NCBI GenBank assembly: GCA_017999195.1
Contig: JAGOBP010000093.1
Span: 1 to 10,394, forward strand
From: Thermoflexales bacterium
Lineage (GTDB): Bacteria > Chloroflexota > Anaerolineae > Fen-1058
Direction: 5' to 3'
DNA length: 10,394 nt
Shown here one piece after another: positions 1 to 5,991 of the stretch (the stretch's first letter is position 1; the number at the start of each line of letters is the position of its first letter). Under the pieces are notes generated by a model that searched no databases, was not told where the DNA came from, and worked only from the letters and a program-made list of their open reading frames with translations. A program made the translations under genes and the position numbers.

Positions 1-292
1 GTTTCAGGCTCATTTTCTCGGGCACGGCTTCGATCACGATGTCCACATCGGCGAACTCGCCGTAATCGAGCGTGGGGATGATCAGGTCCATCTTGGCGGC
101 CATCTCGCCCGCGCTCATCTTGCCCTTCTCGACGCGCGCCTCATAGATGCCGCGAATGTGCGCCACGCCTTTGTCCAGCATGGCCTGATCGACATCCTTC
201 AGGACCACGGGCAAACCGGAATACGAAATGACTTGCGCGATGCCCGCGCCCATCGCGCCTGCGCCGATCACACCTGCTTTGAAAATGTACAT
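1..292 (-). CDS. 3-hydroxyacyl-CoA dehydrogenase, N-terminal part (runs off the left edge)
   Basis: This is the N-terminal 97 residues of an NAD-dependent 3-hydroxyacyl-CoA dehydrogenase, which oxidises L-3-hydroxyacyl-CoA to 3-ketoacyl-CoA in beta-oxidation or butanoate metabolism in the cytoplasm. The sequence begins with a Rossmann fold: beta-1 leads into GAGAMGAGIA (residues 10-19), the family's GxGxMGxGIA loop. An acidic residue (D33) ends beta-2, where the NAD ribose binds, and the strand DIVIEAVPE near the edge matches the conserved 'IEAVPE' of the family. The ATG at 292 is preceded by AAGGAG at good spacing. It lies 24 nt downstream of the PRPP-synthase gene and is the last gene visible in a run that also holds a thiolase, so the two are likely consecutive steps on the same acyl-CoA substrates. 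Whether this is a short (about 280-residue) enzyme or a long fused hydratase/dehydrogenase cannot be told from this fragment. Confidence 0.9.
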   Translation of the reverse strand, partial: MYIFKAGVIGAGAMGAGIAQVISYSGLPVVLKDVDQAMLDKGVAHIRGIYEARVEKGKMSAGEMAAKMDLIIPTLDYGEFADVDIVIEAVPEKMSLK

Positions 293-316
293 AGTGCTCT
301 CCTTTGGGGGGTAGGG

Positions 317-1309
317 TTAATCAGTTGATTCTTCTTTGCCGAACGTGAACAAACTGCCGATGGATTGATGGAAGTAGTTGCACTTGATCGCTTCGCCGAA
401 GATCGACGCCACCGATATGACCTTCAGTGTTGACGGTTGTTTCTCTGGCGGAATGTTGACTGTATCCGTGGTGGCGATCTCGGTGATCTGCGGAATGGCC
501 GCCAGATTTTCAAACGCTTTGCCGGTGAACACGCCATGCGTACACGACACCCAGATTTCCTGGATGCCTTGATCGATCAGGACGCGGCACAACTCCACGA
601 CGGATCCGCCGGTGGCGATTTCGTCATCGTAAATCAACGCGCGTTTGTACCCGCGCACCGATCGCGTCAGCCCCGCGATCACGACCTTGGTATCCGACAC
701 GCGCTCTTTGTCGCCGAACGAGGACGGCAGGCCCAACTGCGCCGCAAAGCGCACCAGCGTCTTGGCCTGGCCGATGTCGGGCGCGACCATGATCGTGCTG
801 GCGAGATCGCGTTGTTGATAGTAGTCTTTGAAGGCATAGCGCGCCGTGAGTGGATCAGCCGGCATGGCGAAGAAGCCGTGCACTTGCGGCGAATGCAGCG
901 TCATGGTCATGACGTGTGTCGCGCCCGCTGTCTTCAGCAGATCGGCCACCAACCGCGCCGTGATCGAAATCCGTGGGGCGTCTTTCTTGTCCGATCGGGC
1001 GAAGGAGTAGTACGGGATGATCGCGTGAATTTCCTTCGCGGCCGCGCTGCGCGCGATGTCCAGCATCATCAACAGTTCCATCAGATGATCGTTGACGGGC
1101 GGGGCCAGCGTCTGCACGATGTAGACCTGCCGCGATCGGACGCTCGCACCCAACTGGATGTACAAGTTGTCGTTGCTGAACCGCGAGATATGTGTCTCGT
1201 CCAGCGGCAGCCCCAGATGTTCAGCGATGGCTTGCGCCAACGGCCGATTGGAACTGCCGCTGAAAATGCGGACTTCGTTGGGGTCGAGGTGATCGATCGG
1301 GTCGGTCAT
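317..1309 (-). CDS. Ribose-phosphate pyrophosphokinase (PRPP synthase) family protein, divergent
   Basis: Likely converts ribose 5-phosphate and ATP to PRPP, the precursor of nucleotides, His and Trp. The 330-residue length and full-length alignment by eye to class I PRPP synthases support this: an FSGSSNRPLA start, PYYSFARSDKKD (99-110) in place of the usual PYxxYARQDRK, ITARLVADLL, THLHS-like catalytic region TLHSPQVHGFF (137-147), DKERV (200-204), the PRPP loop YDDEIATGGS (227-236), and a C-terminal SVASIFGEAI. Several positions depart from the canonical enzyme: the Asp of 'DLH' is Thr137, the 'DGE' after the first strand region is NDN (46-48), and the PRPP loop has GG rather than AGT. His139 and both loop aspartates remain. 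The ATG at 1309 has GAGG 5 nt upstream. It sits between a thiolase and a hydroxyacyl-CoA dehydrogenase on the same strand, an unusual place. The family is clear; whether it is the housekeeping synthase, a variant paralogue or a regulatory homologue is open. Confidence 0.88.
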   Translation of the reverse strand: MTDPIDHLDPNEVRIFSGSSNRPLAQAIAEHLGLPLDETHISRFSNDNLYIQLGASVRSRQVYIVQTLAPPVNDHLMELLMMLDIARSAAAKEIHAIIPYYSFARSDKKDAPRISITARLVADLLKTAGATHVMTMTLHSPQVHGFFAMPADPLTARYAFKDYYQQRDLASTIMVAPDIGQAKTLVRFAAQLGLPSSFGDKERVSDTKVVIAGLTRSVRGYKRALIYDDEIATGGSVVELCRVLIDQGIQEIWVSCTHGVFTGKAFENLAAIPQITEIATTDTVNIPPEKQPSTLKVISVASIFGEAIKCNYFHQSIGSLFTFGKEESTD

Positions 1310-1325
1310 AAGACCTCACGTGATA

Positions 1326-1374
1326 AGTGATGAGTGACGAGTGAAAAAGATCGGCTCACTCGTCACTCGTCACT
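1326..1374. repeat. 19-bp inverted repeat made of 7-mer micro-repeats
   Basis: Left arm 1326-1344 (AGTGATGAGTGACGAGTGA) and right arm 1356-1374 are complementary at 18 of 19 positions around an 11-nt loop. Each arm is itself made of heptamers (AGTGATG, AGTGACG on the left; TCACTCG repeated three times on the right, running to 1376 beside the thiolase stop codon). It occupies most of the 67-bp gap between the thiolase and PRPP-synthase genes and would form a long hairpin in their shared transcript. No T-tract follows on either strand, so it is not a typical intrinsic terminator; transcript processing or stabilisation, or simple repeat spread, are alternatives. Confidence 0.85.
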
Positions 1375-1376
1375 CG

Positions 1377-2570
1377 TTAGTTTATGCCTTCAATCACCAG
1401 TGCCGCGCCTTGCCCGCCCGCCGCGCACAGACTAGCGACGCCGTAATGCGCCTTGCGCCGCTTCATTTCATGCGCCAGTGTGACGACGATGCGGCAGCCG
1501 CTGGAACCGACGGGGTGGCCGAGCGCGATCGCGCCGCCGTTGACGTTGACTTTGCTGCTATCCCAGCCCAGTTTGCGCCCGCAAGCGATCACTTGCGCGG
1601 CGAACGCTTCGTTGACTTCGATCAAATCCATGTCGCTGAGTTGCAAGCCTGCTTTGGCCAGCGCCTTCGGGATGGCGAAGGCGGGGGCGATGCCCATGCG
1701 CTCTGGCTCGACGCCCGCAAAGCCATAGCCGCGAATCACGGCGAGGGGTTTCAGGCCAAGTTCGGCGGCCTTCTCAGCGGACATGATCAACATTGCGCTG
1801 GCGCCGTCGCTGATGCCGCAGGCATTGGCGGGCGTGACGCTGCCGCCTTGCTTGAAGACGGTGGGATACATCGCCGCTTTTTGAACGCTCAGACCCGCGT
1901 TGATCGTCTCGTCCTGCGAGATTTGCTCTTTAGCCACTTCCTGCCCGGCCACTTTCTTGATGATCTCGACCGGCACAATCTCGTCCTTGAATTTGCCCGT
2001 GCGCGTGGCGGCGAAGGCTTTCTTGTGCGACTGCACGGCGAATTCGTCTTGTTCCTGGCGGGTCAGGCCAAATTCTTCGACGAGGTTCTCAGCCGTGCGG
2101 CCCATGAGTTGCCCGCAGATCGGATCGGTCAGACCTTCCCACAAACCGTCGGTTAATTGCGAGTGGCGAATCTTCAGGCCCCAGCGCGCGTCCTTGATGA
2201 TGTAGGGAATGTTGCTCATGCTCTCGACGCCGCCCACCAAATAGATGTGGCCTTCGTCGAGTTGGATGCGCCGCCACGCTTCCACGATGGCGTCCATGCC
2301 GCTGTTGCAGTTGCGGGCCACGGTGAGTGCGGGCACTTCTTTGGGGATGCCGGCCATCAAGGCCGACACGCGCGCGATGTTGGGCGCGTCCGACGGCTGC
2401 GCGATGCAGCCCGCGATCACTTCGTCGATCGAAGCGGGATCAAGATGATTGCGTTCGACGACGGCCTTGAACACCAACGCGAGCAAATCCTTGGCCAGCA
2501 GCGTGCGCAGCGCGCCGCCGTGATTGCCGGACGGGGTGCGAACTCCATCAACGATAACTGCGTCTTTCAT
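1377..2570 (-). CDS. Thiolase (acetyl-CoA C-acetyltransferase / 3-ketoacyl-CoA thiolase)
   Basis: Catalyses reversible thiolytic cleavage or condensation of 3-ketoacyl-CoA and acetyl-CoA in the cytoplasm. The 397-residue length is typical. All catalytic elements are visible: the nucleophile Cys88 in VARNCNSGMDA, the NEAF motif (320-323), the active-site His352 in GGAIALGHPVGSSG, and the second Cys382 in CAAGGQGAALV. The N-terminal AVIVDGVRTPSG is also standard. The ATG at 2570 is preceded by GGAG with 6 nt spacing. It is followed, 67 nt on, by the PRPP-synthase gene and then by a hydroxyacyl-CoA dehydrogenase, and preceded on the same strand by a TetR regulator and its coupled membrane protein, which suggests regulated short-chain acyl-CoA metabolism. 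Chain-length preference and biosynthetic versus degradative direction cannot be read from the sequence, so I give no symbol. Confidence 0.95.
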   Translation of the reverse strand: MKDAVIVDGVRTPSGNHGGALRTLLAKDLLALVFKAVVERNHLDPASIDEVIAGCIAQPSDAPNIARVSALMAGIPKEVPALTVARNCNSGMDAIVEAWRRIQLDEGHIYLVGGVESMSNIPYIIKDARWGLKIRHSQLTDGLWEGLTDPICGQLMGRTAENLVEEFGLTRQEQDEFAVQSHKKAFAATRTGKFKDEIVPVEIIKKVAGQEVAKEQISQDETINAGLSVQKAAMYPTVFKQGGSVTPANACGISDGASAMLIMSAEKAAELGLKPLAVIRGYGFAGVEPERMGIAPAFAIPKALAKAGLQLSDMDLIEVNEAFAAQVIACGRKLGWDSSKVNVNGGAIALGHPVGSSGCRIVVTLAHEMKRRKAHYGVASLCAAGGQGAALVIEGIN

Positions 2571-2595
2571 GATTGTCTCCTTGGGTGGGGTGGTG

Positions 2596-2635
2596 GGATA
2601 GTTCGATAGTGAGATGGTGCGTTAGTTCTGGTAGG
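2596..2635. repeat. Degenerate 8-mer micro-repeat tract upstream of the thiolase
   Basis: Five consecutive 8-mers can be read in phase: GGATAGTT, CGATAGTG, AGATGGTG, CGTTAGTT and CTGGTAGG, a degenerate (N)GATAGTK unit. The tract fills about half of the 80-bp gap between the stop of the AT-rich membrane protein and the thiolase start. No convincing -35/-10 pair was found in this gap, so the thiolase may be transcribed from the upstream TetR promoter. The repeat resembles in style, but not in sequence, the tracts at 1326-1376 and inside mutL. Confidence 0.55.
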
Positions 2636-2650
2636 CGCGTTGTTCCTATG

Positions 2651-3295
2651 TTATTGCGCGCACTTCGCACGACTTGGTACGAAAAAATCAATTCGTGTAT
2701 TCAAGACATTCACGTACTTCTTTGCGGCGGGAAGATACTCTTTCTCATAGCCTTGTTGTTTCCAATAGTCCGCGTAATCACCGCCATATTCAATGCTAAA
2801 TTGAGTGTTCTCGCCTCTAGTAAGCTCACGAGAGGATTCTTGTTTTATGTCGTTGCTTAGCCATCCCACTGACTGCAGCTGTTGTACATATTTGTCGGAG
2901 ATAATTGCTGGGACCAGGGATGTGCCATAAAGAACATCTACCCATGCGTGAGCGCAGCCCGTCTCTCCATTTGATCTGCCAGTAGTGCTAATCAGAAGTT
3001 GTTCAGCATTCTCAAGCGTGGGTAGTTGTTTCAGTACTGTTCTGACGCCCAAATACGCTTCGTTCAATCCTTGTGTGGCAGATTCTCGCGCTGCTATCAC
3101 CGCTGGATCATTAAATGATGATAAGATGGCTGCGGGAATCATAGTTGGAATCAAAACTACATACAAAACGCAAAATACAGCAATTCCTAGAGCAATGCCC
3201 TTTGCTCGCCATTTTCGATACCCAATAATAGCAACTGTGGCCCCCACGATTAAGAACAGAATTGGAAGAATGATAAAGAGATCGGATGGGTTCAT
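2651..3295 (-). CDS. AT-rich hypothetical membrane protein coupled to the TetR gene
   Basis: I do not recognise this 214-residue protein. It has two hydrophobic helices near the N-terminus (about residues 6-25 and 34-58) separated by a short basic stretch (GYRKWRAKG), then a soluble domain of about 155 residues that is probably outside the membrane. That domain has a CAHAWVDVLYGTSLVP segment (114-129), a YVQQLQSVGWL segment (136-146) and only two cysteines (114 and 212), which could form a disulfide. Its ATG overlaps the TetR stop codon (ATGA, 4 nt), with no strong ribosome-binding site, so it is probably translated by coupling. Lines sampled by hand are 45-47% GC, against about 68% in a line of the TetR gene next to it, and the codon choice is plainly more AT-rich. 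This suggests later acquisition than its neighbours. A membrane partner or target of the regulator is a guess. Confidence 0.75.
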   Translation of the reverse strand: MNPSDLFIILPILFLIVGATVAIIGYRKWRAKGIALGIAVFCVLYVVLIPTMIPAAILSSFNDPAVIAARESATQGLNEAYLGVRTVLKQLPTLENAEQLLISTTGRSNGETGCAHAWVDVLYGTSLVPAIISDKYVQQLQSVGWLSNDIKQESSRELTRGENTQFSIEYGGDYADYWKQQGYEKEYLPAAKKYVNVLNTRIDFFVPSRAKCAQ

Positions 3296-3978
3296 CGTGT
3301 TTTCTTTCGCAGCCCACTAACCAGGACTTCCGTCATTGTGTCGTACAATGACTCCAAATCAGTGGCGATGATTTCCGCGCGGAGTGGATGACTGAGCAAA
3401 ACCAGCACGCCGTTGAGGCCCGCCCACAAGACACTGGCGGCCTCGCGCGTATTCTCGATCGTGATTACGCCTTCGGCTTGCGCCTGTTTGACGGCGCGCT
3501 CGACCCATTCCAGACCGTGCAGGCTGCGCGTCAGCACATCTTGATAGACGCCGGGATCGATCGTGGCTTGAAACTGGCCGCGATCGAAGGCCATGATCAA
3601 TCGGTAGTAATCGGGACTCGTTTGGAAGAACTGGAGGTAGGCAACCGCGATTTGGCGTAAACGTGTGTTGGCGTCCAGCGGTTGATCAATCGCAAAGGCG
3701 GCTTCGAGTTCGGCCACCAGCGCATCCAGGCCGTCTAAAAGCAAATGAGCAAGGATGGTCTCTTTTGTATCGAAATACAGATAGACCGTGCCCTTGCTCA
3801 CCTCGGCTTCAACCGCCACATCATCGACGGTGGCCGCGTGAAAACCGCGCGTGAAGAAGATGTCTTTGGCAGCCCGCAGGATGTCGTCGCGCCGCTGCGC
3901 TTTTTCGCGCTCGCGCCTTGCCGCGCCGCGCCGGGAGGCCGTTCCACGTTGACCGTTGGATTGCGCCTTCTCTGTCAT
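3292..3978 (-). CDS. TetR-family transcriptional regulator
   Basis: A TetR/AcrR-type repressor of 228 residues from the chosen start. The N-terminal helix-turn-helix is textbook: ILRAAKDIFFTRGF (33-46), then ATVDDVAVEAEVSKGTVYLYF (49-69) and TKETILAHLL. The variable C-terminal part is the ligand and dimer domain. A very basic tail (residues 10-30) precedes the DNA-binding domain. An in-frame ATG 15 nt upstream (3993) is possible, but I prefer 3978 because GAGG lies 5 nt upstream and because the earlier ATG sits inside the palindromic operator. It leads a minus-strand run with a thiolase and a hydroxyacyl-CoA dehydrogenase, and its operator half-site TGAATGA resembles that known for FadR-type TetR regulators, so a fatty acyl-CoA-responsive repressor is plausible. 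The inducer is inferred, not seen. The last codons overlap the next gene by 4 nt. Confidence 0.93.
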   Translation of the reverse strand: MTEKAQSNGQRGTASRRGAARREREKAQRRDDILRAAKDIFFTRGFHAATVDDVAVEAEVSKGTVYLYFDTKETILAHLLLDGLDALVAELEAAFAIDQPLDANTRLRQIAVAYLQFFQTSPDYYRLIMAFDRGQFQATIDPGVYQDVLTRSLHGLEWVERAVKQAQAEGVITIENTREAASVLWAGLNGVLVLLSHPLRAEIIATDLESLYDTMTEVLVSGLRKKTR

Positions 3979-3991
3979 AACACCTCGCGTC

Positions 3992-4015
3992 ATGACTGCC
4001 AGTCATTCATTGACT
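3992..4015. promoter_or_regulatory. Palindromic operator, probable TetR autoregulatory site
   Basis: A perfect 7-1-7 palindrome, ATGACTG C CAGTCAT, spans 3992-4006. A second, overlapping inverted pair, AGTCA TTCAT TGACT, spans 4001-4015. Read on the minus strand the site is TGAATGACTGGCAGTCAT, whose first half-site TGAATGA matches the known Bacillus FadR-type consensus TGAATGANTANTCATTCA. It lies directly downstream of the -10 hexamer (4023-4028), overlapping the expected transcription start and 5' leader of the TetR gene, the classic position for repression. Confidence 0.75.
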
Positions 4016-4022
4016 AAGGGTC

Positions 4023-4050
4023 AGTATAACCAAATAACGCACCGTGTCAA
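4023..4050 (-). promoter_or_regulatory. Sigma70-type promoter for the TetR/acyl-CoA gene run
   Basis: On the minus strand a perfect -35 TTGACA (4045-4050) is followed after 16 bp by -10 TATACT (4023-4028). Transcription would start near 4016, about 38 nt upstream of the chosen TetR start and within the palindromic operator. No equally good promoter was found further down the gene run, which supports one main transcript. Confidence 0.8.
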
Positions 4051-4098
4051 GACGAAAACCCTCAGATTTAGATTAGTGAAATAAACTACTATTTGGCG

Positions 4099-4107
4099 TG
4101 GTAAAAT
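4099..4107 (+). promoter_or_regulatory. Extended -10 promoter of mutL, likely leaderless
   Basis: TGgTAAAAT (4099-4107) is an extended -10 element ending only 6 nt before the mutL ATG at 4114, so transcription should begin at or next to the start codon. No Shine-Dalgarno sequence is present before the ATG and no good -35 is seen at the right distance, which is usual for extended -10 promoters. It is divergent to the TetR promoter; the two -10 elements lie about 75 bp apart. Confidence 0.55.
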
Positions 4108-4113
4108 CTCGGC

Positions 4114-5976
4114 ATGCCCATTCATGTTTTGCCCTCCAACCTCGTTTCGCAGATTGCCGCCGGTGAAGTGGTCGAGCGGCCCGCCTCCGTGGTCAAAGAG
4201 TTGATCGAAAACGCGATCGATGCCGGAGCGACTGATATTATCGTCGAAGCGCGTGACGGCGGCCGCTCGTTTTTGCGCATCTCCGATAATGGCTCGGGCA
4301 TCCCGGCGGCCGAGGTGGAACTGGCCTTCAGCCGCCACGCCACCAGCAAACTGTCCACCGCCGATGATCTGTCGCACATCCGCACGCTGGGTTTTCGGGG
4401 CGAGGCGCTGGCGTCGATTGCGTCCGTGGCGAAAGTGACCTGTGTGACGCGCGCGCGCGGCGAAACAACCGGCACCCGATTGGTGATCGAAGCCGACGGC
4501 GTGATGGATCGATCGGGCGTGGGCGCGCCCGCTGGCACCGTGATTACGGTCGAGAATTTGTTTTACACGGTTCCGGCTAGACTCAAATTCCTCAAAGCGG
4601 ACACGACCGAGCGCCGCCAGATCGATACGTTGATCAGCCGCTATGCGTTGGCGTATCCGGGCATTCGCTTCAACTTGATCAACAACGGACGCACCTCGTT
4701 TCAGACCACGGGCAACGGCTCGCTGAAAGACGTATTGATTGCGGTGTACGGCGTGGAAGTAGCCGAGCAAACGATCCCGCTCCCCTCTCCCGACGACGGT
4801 AGTGTGTCGTCGGGAGAGGGGCTGGGGGTGAGGGTGTCCGGTTTTATCTCTGCGCCCGCTTTGTCGCGCTCCACGCGCAGTGACATGACCATCTTCGTGA
4901 ATGGGCGCTGGGTACAAGATCGCGGCTTAAATACGGCTGTTTTGCAGGCGTATCACACGCTGTTGATGGTGGGGCGGTATCCGCTGTGCATCCTGCGTGT
5001 CGAACTCGATCCCGAGGATGTGGATGTCAACGTTCATCCCGCCAAAACCGAAGTGCGCTTCCGCAACAACGACATGATTTTCCGCGTGGTGCAGCGTACG
5101 GTGCGGCGCACGCTCGTCGAACATGCGCCGATTCCGCAGATGCAGTCCGCGCCGCCCATCGACGCGTGGCAGCCCTCGCTGGACACGCACGACGATGTCG
5201 CCGCCGCGCGGCTGGCGCAATTGCGGGCCTTGCAGCCGGTGGAGCGGTCATTCAGTCAAGCGGTTAATCCGTCAACGGGTGAATTGGTTGATCAGTCAAT
5301 CGGTCAACTGGTTAACCGGTCAATTAGTCAACCAGTCGACCAATCACCAGTCACCAATTACCAATCACCAATCGACCAGTTACCAGTTACCAATCCCCAA
5401 CTGCCCCCTCTGCGCGTCATCGGCCAGATCGGTGCGATGTACATCATCACCGAAGGGCCAGAGGGCATGTATCTGATCGATCAACATGCCGCGCACGAGC
5501 GGATTCTGTACGAGAAATTCATGGCCGATAAGACTTCACAGCATCTGGCCGTGCAGAACTTGCTCGATCCGATTGCGTTGGAATTCTCGCCGGATGAATC
5601 GACGTTGATCGAAGAACACCTGGACGTGCTCAACGCGATTGGCCTGCATGTCGAGCCGTTCGGCGGCTCGACATGGCTGGTGCGCAGTTTGCCCGCGCTC
5701 TTGATGAAGGACGACCTTCGCATGGCGATGCGCGAATTGGTGGCGGACTTGATGGCGGGCGATTTGCCCTTTGCGGCCAACGAGGAAACCAAGTTGATCA
5801 CGCGCGTGTGCAAGCGCGCGGCCATCAAGGGCGGGCAGGTCCTATCGGTGGCGGAGATGAACGAGTTGATTCGACAACTGGAGTTGTGCGCCGCGCCGCG
5901 CACCTGTCCGCATGGTCGCCCTACGATGATCCATTTCAGCGCGTCGCAGATGGCGCGCGAGTTCGGCCGAATCTAG
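4114..5976 (+). CDS. mutL: DNA mismatch repair endonuclease MutL
   Basis: MutL couples mismatch recognition by MutS to strand nicking. The N-terminal GHKL ATPase (about 1-335) has the conserved start, E29 and N33 in KELIENAIDAGAT, DNGSGI (58-63), GFRGEAL (93-99) and FVNGRWV (261-267). The C-terminal dimer/endonuclease domain (about 432-620) has the full nickase motif DQHAAHERILYE (456-467, fitting DQHAx2Ex4E) plus the zinc-site motifs around C566 (CKRAAIKGG), CPHGRP (598-603) and terminal FGRI. It should therefore nick DNA itself, as in bacteria without MutH. The start is fixed by the conserved N-terminus. Two odd segments lie in frame: residues about 222-241, encoded by a GC-rich palindromic element, and about 380-428, encoded by 7/8-bp repeats, forming the flexible linker. 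It is followed 15 nt later by a zinc-ribbon gene. Confidence 0.97.
   Translation: MPIHVLPSNLVSQIAAGEVVERPASVVKELIENAIDAGATDIIVEARDGGRSFLRISDNGSGIPAAEVELAFSRHATSKLSTADDLSHIRTLGFRGEALASIASVAKVTCVTRARGETTGTRLVIEADGVMDRSGVGAPAGTVITVENLFYTVPARLKFLKADTTERRQIDTLISRYALAYPGIRFNLINNGRTSFQTTGNGSLKDVLIAVYGVEVAEQTIPLPSPDDGSVSSGEGLGVRVSGFISAPALSRSTRSDMTIFVNGRWVQDRGLNTAVLQAYHTLLMVGRYPLCILRVELDPEDVDVNVHPAKTEVRFRNNDMIFRVVQRTVRRTLVEHAPIPQMQSAPPIDAWQPSLDTHDDVAAARLAQLRALQPVERSFSQAVNPSTGELVDQSIGQLVNRSISQPVDQSPVTNYQSPIDQLPVTNPQLPPLRVIGQIGAMYIITEGPEGMYLIDQHAAHERILYEKFMADKTSQHLAVQNLLDPIALEFSPDESTLIEEHLDVLNAIGLHVEPFGGSTWLVRSLPALLMKDDLRMAMRELVADLMAGDLPFAANEETKLITRVCKRAAIKGGQVLSVAEMNELIRQLELCAAPRTCPHGRPTMIHFSASQMAREFGRI
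4780..4834. repeat. GC-rich palindromic repeat element inserted in frame in mutL
   Basis: Arms 4782-4797 (CCCCTCTCCCGACGAC) and 4806-4821 are perfectly complementary over 16 bp around an 8-nt loop, followed by CTGGGGGTGAGGG (4822-4834). This CCCCTCTCCC...GGGAGAGGGGCTGGGGGTGAGGG pattern is, from general knowledge, a dispersed palindromic repeat seen in many bacterial genomes, normally between genes. Here it is read through and encodes PLPSPDDGSVSSGEGLGVRV (residues 222-241 approximately), between the ATPase body and the strand leading to FVNGRWV. The reading frame and all MutL motifs on both sides remain intact. Confidence 0.85.
5252..5396. repeat. Degenerate 7/8-mer repeat tract encoding the MutL linker
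   Basis: From 5294 to 5339 the sequence runs as 8-mers (AGTCAATC, GGTCAACT, GGTTAACC, GGTCAATT, AGTCAACC, AGTCGACC), and from 5340 to 5396 mostly as 7-mers of the form CCARTYA (CCAATCA, CCAGTCA, CCAATTA, CCAATCA, CCAATCG, then CCAGTTA twice and CCAATCC, with one extra base at 5375). Weaker copies extend left to about 5252. It encodes the Gln/Ser/Val/Asn/Pro-rich linker (about residues 380-428) between the ATPase and endonuclease domains of MutL, a stretch tolerant of length and sequence change. The tract is visibly lower in GC than the flanking mutL sequence. Confidence 0.85.
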
Positions 5977-5991
5977 CCGCAGGAGAACACC

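Noticed and set aside
437..1330. Long plus-strand open frame (297 codons) opposite the PRPP-synthase gene
   Set aside because: Composition is that of antisense of a GC-rich gene (Arg/His/Gln/Asp-rich), with no recognisable domain; the minus-strand protein is a clear family member.
1326..1374. Hairpin as an intrinsic terminator
   Set aside because: The stem is long but no T-tract follows on either strand, and the next gene on the minus strand starts within 20 nt with its own ribosome-binding site.
1341..2609. Two plus-strand open frames opposite the thiolase
   Set aside because: The thiolase has all its catalytic motifs on the minus strand; the plus-strand translations show no domain and are antisense artefacts.
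4021..4917. Minus-strand open frame (298 codons) opposite the start of mutL
   Set aside because: It is antisense to strongly conserved MutL ATPase motifs and begins within the palindromic element; its Arg/His/Gln-rich composition is that of a shadow frame.
5294..5396. Repeat tract in mutL as a CRISPR array
   Set aside because: The units are 7-8 bp and contiguous, without spacers, and the tract is an open frame within MutL.
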